From the NCBI GenBank assembly GCA_031271525.1, contig JAISVO010000083.1, positions 1 to 17,353 on the forward strand: a stretch of DNA of 17,353 bases. Direction: 5' to 3'. Below the pieces are notes generated by a model that saw only the letters and a list, made by a program, of their open reading frames with translations, was not told the DNA's origin and made no database searches. Within the stretch, counting starts at the first letter, position 1, and every line of letters begins with the position of its first letter. This document shows positions 14,815 to 17,353 of the stretch, one piece after another. Origin of the DNA: Oscillospiraceae bacterium. GTDB taxonomy: Bacteria > Bacillota > Clostridia > Oscillospirales > UBA929. Made by a program: the position numbers and the translations under genes.

Positions 14815-16743
14815 TTATCTCCGGTCAAGCGCGCTCGGAGGGCGCTTGGTTCCCAAGTCGTGAAAATGCCTTGGGAAGTCGATCGGTTTCCGGTCGTTTC
14901 CCGAATGTTCAAGGAAGGTCAGGCTGAAATCGGCGGACGCCCCCCGGCGAGCGAGTTTTACAATAATTGTGTTAACCCCTTTTTTCAGCGGCAGACCCAG
15001 CACATGGGTATTCTCCCCCGTCCACCAGCCAAACCCCTCGTCGGAAGCGATCAACGCCCCGTTGACCCAAAGGCTGAACGCGTCGGAATGACCGATCCGC
15101 AGATCCGTAAGCCTGTCGTCGGGGCAGACGAGGCTCCGCGCCATGTAAAGCGCGCACGGTCCCTGGTACCCGATTACGTCGTCAAAGGAAAACCTGTCCT
15201 CGGGAAGGTATGCGATCCGCGTCGGGAAGGCCGAAAGCGCCTCCGGTTCGCCGTCTTCAAGCGCTTTATAGATTGATTCTTTGTATACGTGCTCTTTGTG
15301 TATGTTGACAACGGCGTCAAGGTGGTATTCCCGCACCCGATCGCGCAGATCGTCACCGCGGTCAAAAAAGCTGTAGTAGTTTTCCCCGATTCCCGGATCC
15401 GGCAGGGTGACACGGTTTTCGATGAACGGACCGATCACGAGCCACGGGGCGGTACCCGCCACACCGAAACCCGAAGAATACGCCGTGCCGTCCGCGGCGG
15501 TGAGGGTGAGGGTCACGAGGTTTTGTTCGTAAGATACGCCGGCAGTCCCGTCCGCGCTTATGCCCAGCTCAAAACGCGCCTCGCCGCCCGCCGGTAACCG
15601 AACCGTAGCCGGCGCGCCGGTCACCGTCAGCGAATTGTCCGCCCGGACCGAGACGGCGTATTCCGAAGCCTCCGCGCCGTGGTTCCGCACGGTGACCGCG
15701 ACCGGCAAAACCTTACCGGGCACGGCGGCGGGCTTTTCAAGGTAATCCGCCTGTATCTCAAGCCGCGCCCGCGGAAGGGGGGGCGAATCGGCGAGCGACC
15801 GTCCCACCTTGCAAATATCGGCCGCCAAGTCGCGCACCTTGTCCGAACGCGGTTTTGCCGCAACCCCCAGCACATAGGATTGCTCCCTCAGCCCCGTTTC
15901 CCGGATCATTCTGTCCGCGCCGAGGATCGTTCCCAAAACGGAGGCAGCCATCCCGCAGGTGCAGTCCGTGTCATAACCGCAGTTCAGCGCGGTCATCACG
16001 GTCTTGGCAAAATCCGTCTCCCCGAAATACAGGGACAAAAGAACAAAGCCAATGTTCTGGAACAGATTCGTGCAGTCGGGGTGCCCGTAGTCGCGTAAAA
16101 TGAAGGAGCGCACCTGCTTCCAGTCGCCGTAGGTTCCGCACCATCTCCGTACGTCGAGGATCAGGGATCTCAGGCGGGATGTCTCGGGGATGAAGCTCAG
16201 GCTGCCGATGACAAGGGAGTCGAGGTCTTCGGATAAAAAGGCGGAGGCGATCAGCGCCGCGAAATAGCGCTCCGCGTAAACGGAGTTGCCGCAATGGTCG
16301 AGCGACCCGTCTTTTTCCGCCATGTCCGCCGCGAGCGCCGGATTCCCGGGTGAAACGCATCCCCATATCTCGGCGCGTATCGGGCTGCCCATTCCCTCTT
16401 TATAGTACCCCATGTTGAGGTTTCCGCACGCCGGGGGCAGTATCTTTTTTGCGTAGTTTCTCTTAAAGGAAGCGTATTCGCCCGGCGCGTAAGGGCATAG
16501 GCTGAGGAAAGCGTCCGCCAAATCCCCGGCGGTAAAGGAGCTTCCCTTCTCTTCCAGCACGTCAAGCCAGAGCACCTGCAAGTCCAGATCATCATTGAAC
16601 ATTTCGCTTGAGGTCATTTTCGCGTCGTACGTCAGGTTCATCAGCTGCTTCATGCCTTCGTACGGAACGCCGACGTTCCCCCCCGCGCACTTCCCTAAAA
16701 AGCAGCCGTGTACCTTGTCAAAATAGCGTTCATGTGGTATCAT
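14815..16743 (-). CDS. ADP-ribosylglycohydrolase-fold protein with C-terminal beta domains
   Basis: 642 aa, about twice the ~300 aa of plain ADP-ribosylglycohydrolases (DraG/ARH). Residues ~5-320 hold the fold: G-C-F-L-G-K-C-A-G-G-N-V-G at 13-25, the metal motif N50-D51-D52-L-D54, and G-Y-D258-T-D260 with C-T-C-G, where classic members have GGDTDT. These Asp residues would hold the binuclear Mg site. Residues ~330-430 look like an NEW3-type beta sandwich, and ~435-620 like a jelly roll ending in W-V-N-G-A-L-I-A and L-K-K-G-V-N-T-I-I-V-K-L, as in sugar-binding modules. No signal peptide. It is first in the sugar operon, 145 bp from the divergent AraC gene. In such loci the fold may cut another glycosidic bond rather than ADP-ribose; this is inference. 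Confidence 0.85.
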   Translation of the reverse strand: MIPHERYFDKVHGCFLGKCAGGNVGVPYEGMKQLMNLTYDAKMTSSEMFNDDLDLQVLWLDVLEEKGSSFTAGDLADAFLSLCPYAPGEYASFKRNYAKKILPPACGNLNMGYYKEGMGSPIRAEIWGCVSPGNPALAADMAEKDGSLDHCGNSVYAERYFAALIASAFLSEDLDSLVIGSLSFIPETSRLRSLILDVRRWCGTYGDWKQVRSFILRDYGHPDCTNLFQNIGFVLLSLYFGETDFAKTVMTALNCGYDTDCTCGMAASVLGTILGADRMIRETGLREQSYVLGVAAKPRSDKVRDLAADICKVGRSLADSPPLPRARLEIQADYLEKPAAVPGKVLPVAVTVRNHGAEASEYAVSVRADNSLTVTGAPATVRLPAGGEARFELGISADGTAGVSYEQNLVTLTLTAADGTAYSSGFGVAGTAPWLVIGPFIENRVTLPDPGIGENYYSFFDRGDDLRDRVREYHLDAVVNIHKEHVYKESIYKALEDGEPEALSAFPTRIAYLPEDRFSFDDVIGYQGPCALYMARSLVCPDDRLTDLRIGHSDAFSLWVNGALIASDEGFGWWTGENTHVLGLPLKKGVNTIIVKLARRGASADFSLTFLEHSGNDRKPIDFPRHFHDLGTKRPPSALDRR

Positions 16744-16888
16744 GTTTACCGACTCTCCCTTTATTAGGTGCTGCTGAACAACTCCCTCTCAGCCCGAAAC
16801 GCCGCGGGCGAGGGTCGTGAAGCGTGACAGCCGCGTTGTTCGGCAAGCCCTGTATTTGATTTGGCTATTGCCAGCGGAGGCGATCTTT
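16744..16888. promoter_or_regulatory. Divergent control region between sugar operon and AraC-type regulator
   Basis: 145 bp that must hold the promoters of the ten-gene leftward operon and of the rightward regulator. AGGGAGA stands about 11 bp before the leftward ATG, and GGAGG (16876-16880) 8 bp before the rightward ATG. No convincing -35/-10 pair was found on either strand. Much of it is taken by the inverted repeat at 16773-16844. Confidence 0.45.
16773..16844. repeat. Imperfect inverted repeat, possible decayed palindromic intergenic element
   Basis: Arms GCTGAACAAC (16773-16782) and GTTGTTCGGC (16835-16844) pair with one G-T mismatch. Inside are CCCTC (16784-16788) and GAGGG (16810-16814). 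The segments CTCCCTCTCAG and GCGTGACAGC resemble, from memory, the CTCCCTCTCAGT...GTGACAGCTCCCTC palindromic repeats scattered in Oscillospirales genomes. Copy identity needs a search. Confidence 0.4.
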
Positions 16889-17353
16889 ATGCTTTTTCTT
16901 AACATCGACGAGTTTGAAAGCAAGGACAAAATATATGTAAACAAAAATGTCTACAGCCCTTTGATCAAAGCGCATTCCCATAAATTCTTTGAAATTATTT
17001 ACATATATAACGGCACCGGGAAGCATGTCATCAACGGCGTAAGCCATGACGCGGCGAGGGGAAGCCTCTTCTTTCTAAACTACAACGTGGAGCATTATTT
17101 TGAATCGGCCAGCAGCAGCTTTTCGCTGCTCAACTGCGCGTTCCTGCCCTCCGCTATCGACGAGAGCCTCTCGTATACCGAAAACGCGTCCGATCTGCTC
17201 AAACTCCCGATGTTTGAAATCTATAAAAAAGAAAAGATAGACCTGTCGGTCAGCGTGAATATACACGGGCTTTACAAAGAGTTTGAGGACATTCTGTTTG
17301 CCATGAACGACGAGTACACCGAGAAGAATATCGGGTATCAAAGCATTTTGCGG
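16889..17353 (+). CDS. AraC-type transcriptional regulator, N-terminal part (cut by window end)
   Basis: Open frame of 155 codons running off the right edge, with no stop. Start ATG at 16889 with GGAGG 8 bp upstream. Residues ~20-80 are a cupin sugar-sensing domain of AraC regulators: H29-S-H31-K-F-F-E35-I-I-Y-I-Y, then G-T-G-K-H-V-I-N-G, the G-S-L-F-F-L-N segment and V-E-H69. The DNA-binding helix-turn-helix domain is expected past the window, at about residues 190-290, so the AraC assignment rests on the sensor half alone. It is divergent from the ten-gene sugar operon and is its most likely activator. A sugar ligand bound by the cupin is inference from the family. Confidence 0.85.
   Translation, partial: MLFLNIDEFESKDKIYVNKNVYSPLIKAHSHKFFEIIYIYNGTGKHVINGVSHDAARGSLFFLNYNVEHYFESASSSFSLLNCAFLPSAIDESLSYTENASDLLKLPMFEIYKKEKIDLSVSVNIHGLYKEFEDILFAMNDEYTEKNIGYQSILR

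Noticed and set aside
14815..16743. Anti-phage or toxin-antitoxin role for the ADP-ribosylglycohydrolase-fold protein
   Set aside because: No ADP-ribosyltransferase toxin or defence gene is adjacent; it is the first gene of a sugar operon and has sugar-binding-like C-terminal domains.
16865..17341. Two short leftward frames at the right edge
   Set aside because: They are antisense to the cupin domain of the AraC-type regulator, which has a ribosome site and family motifs.

Overview
The window looks like a chromosomal segment of an anaerobic Gram-positive bacterium, most likely a Clostridia member of the Oscillospirales/Lachnospirales type. The basis is family content, not a search: AraC regulators (one with a PocR-like sensor), a carbohydrate uptake type-1 (CUT1) ABC importer with a lipoprotein binding protein and no ATPase gene, corrinoid/UroD methyltransferase parts, purine-rich Shine-Dalgarno sites, and intergenic repeats of a kind I remember from clostridial genomes. 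There is no rRNA, tRNA, CRISPR, phage or transposase gene. Coding density is high and the DNA is fairly GC-rich, except for two AT-richer patches near 3360-3480 and 11660-11745.

Left block (10-3357): two divergent pairs around a 175-bp control region (1550-1724). Leftward run a PocR/AraC-type regulator and a Cys-rich DUF2284 protein. Rightward run a corrinoid protein (MtaC/MtbC-like, with the DxHxxG cobalamin-ligand motif) and a UroD-family methyltransferase of the MtaA/MtbA kind (HxC...C zinc site). Together they look like a corrinoid methyl-transfer module without a recognisable substrate-specific methyltransferase.

Junction (3358-3680): the two blocks converge here. It holds a degenerate array of 7-bp repeats arranged as two facing arms, next to an aldo/keto reductase gene that keeps only its N-terminal ~55 codons.

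Right block (3680-16743, all leftward): a tightly packed carbohydrate-utilisation operon. In transcription order: an ADP-ribosylglycohydrolase-fold protein fused to C-terminal beta domains; a large membrane-anchored six-hairpin glycosidase-like protein with an N-terminal LamG/3-keto-disaccharide-hydrolase-type domain and a C-terminal Fn3 domain; the CUT1 solute-binding lipoprotein; two permeases; a Cys-rich protein of unknown function; a second, divergent UroD-family protein; a paralogue of the Cys-rich protein; L-rhamnose mutarotase; and the broken aldo/keto reductase. Gaps are mostly under 20 bp. A 13-bp perfect hairpin lies between the binding protein and the first permease. A divergent AraC-type regulator (16889 onward, cut by the window end) faces the operon and probably controls it.

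Reading as a whole: the right block appears to take up and break down a glycan or glycoconjugate containing L-rhamnose or a similar deoxyhexose. The most unusual part is the cassette in which two members of an unrecognised Cys-rich, probably TIM-barrel family flank a UroD-like protein. With a corrinoid methyl-transfer module beside it, catabolism of an O-methylated sugar is a testable but unproven idea.
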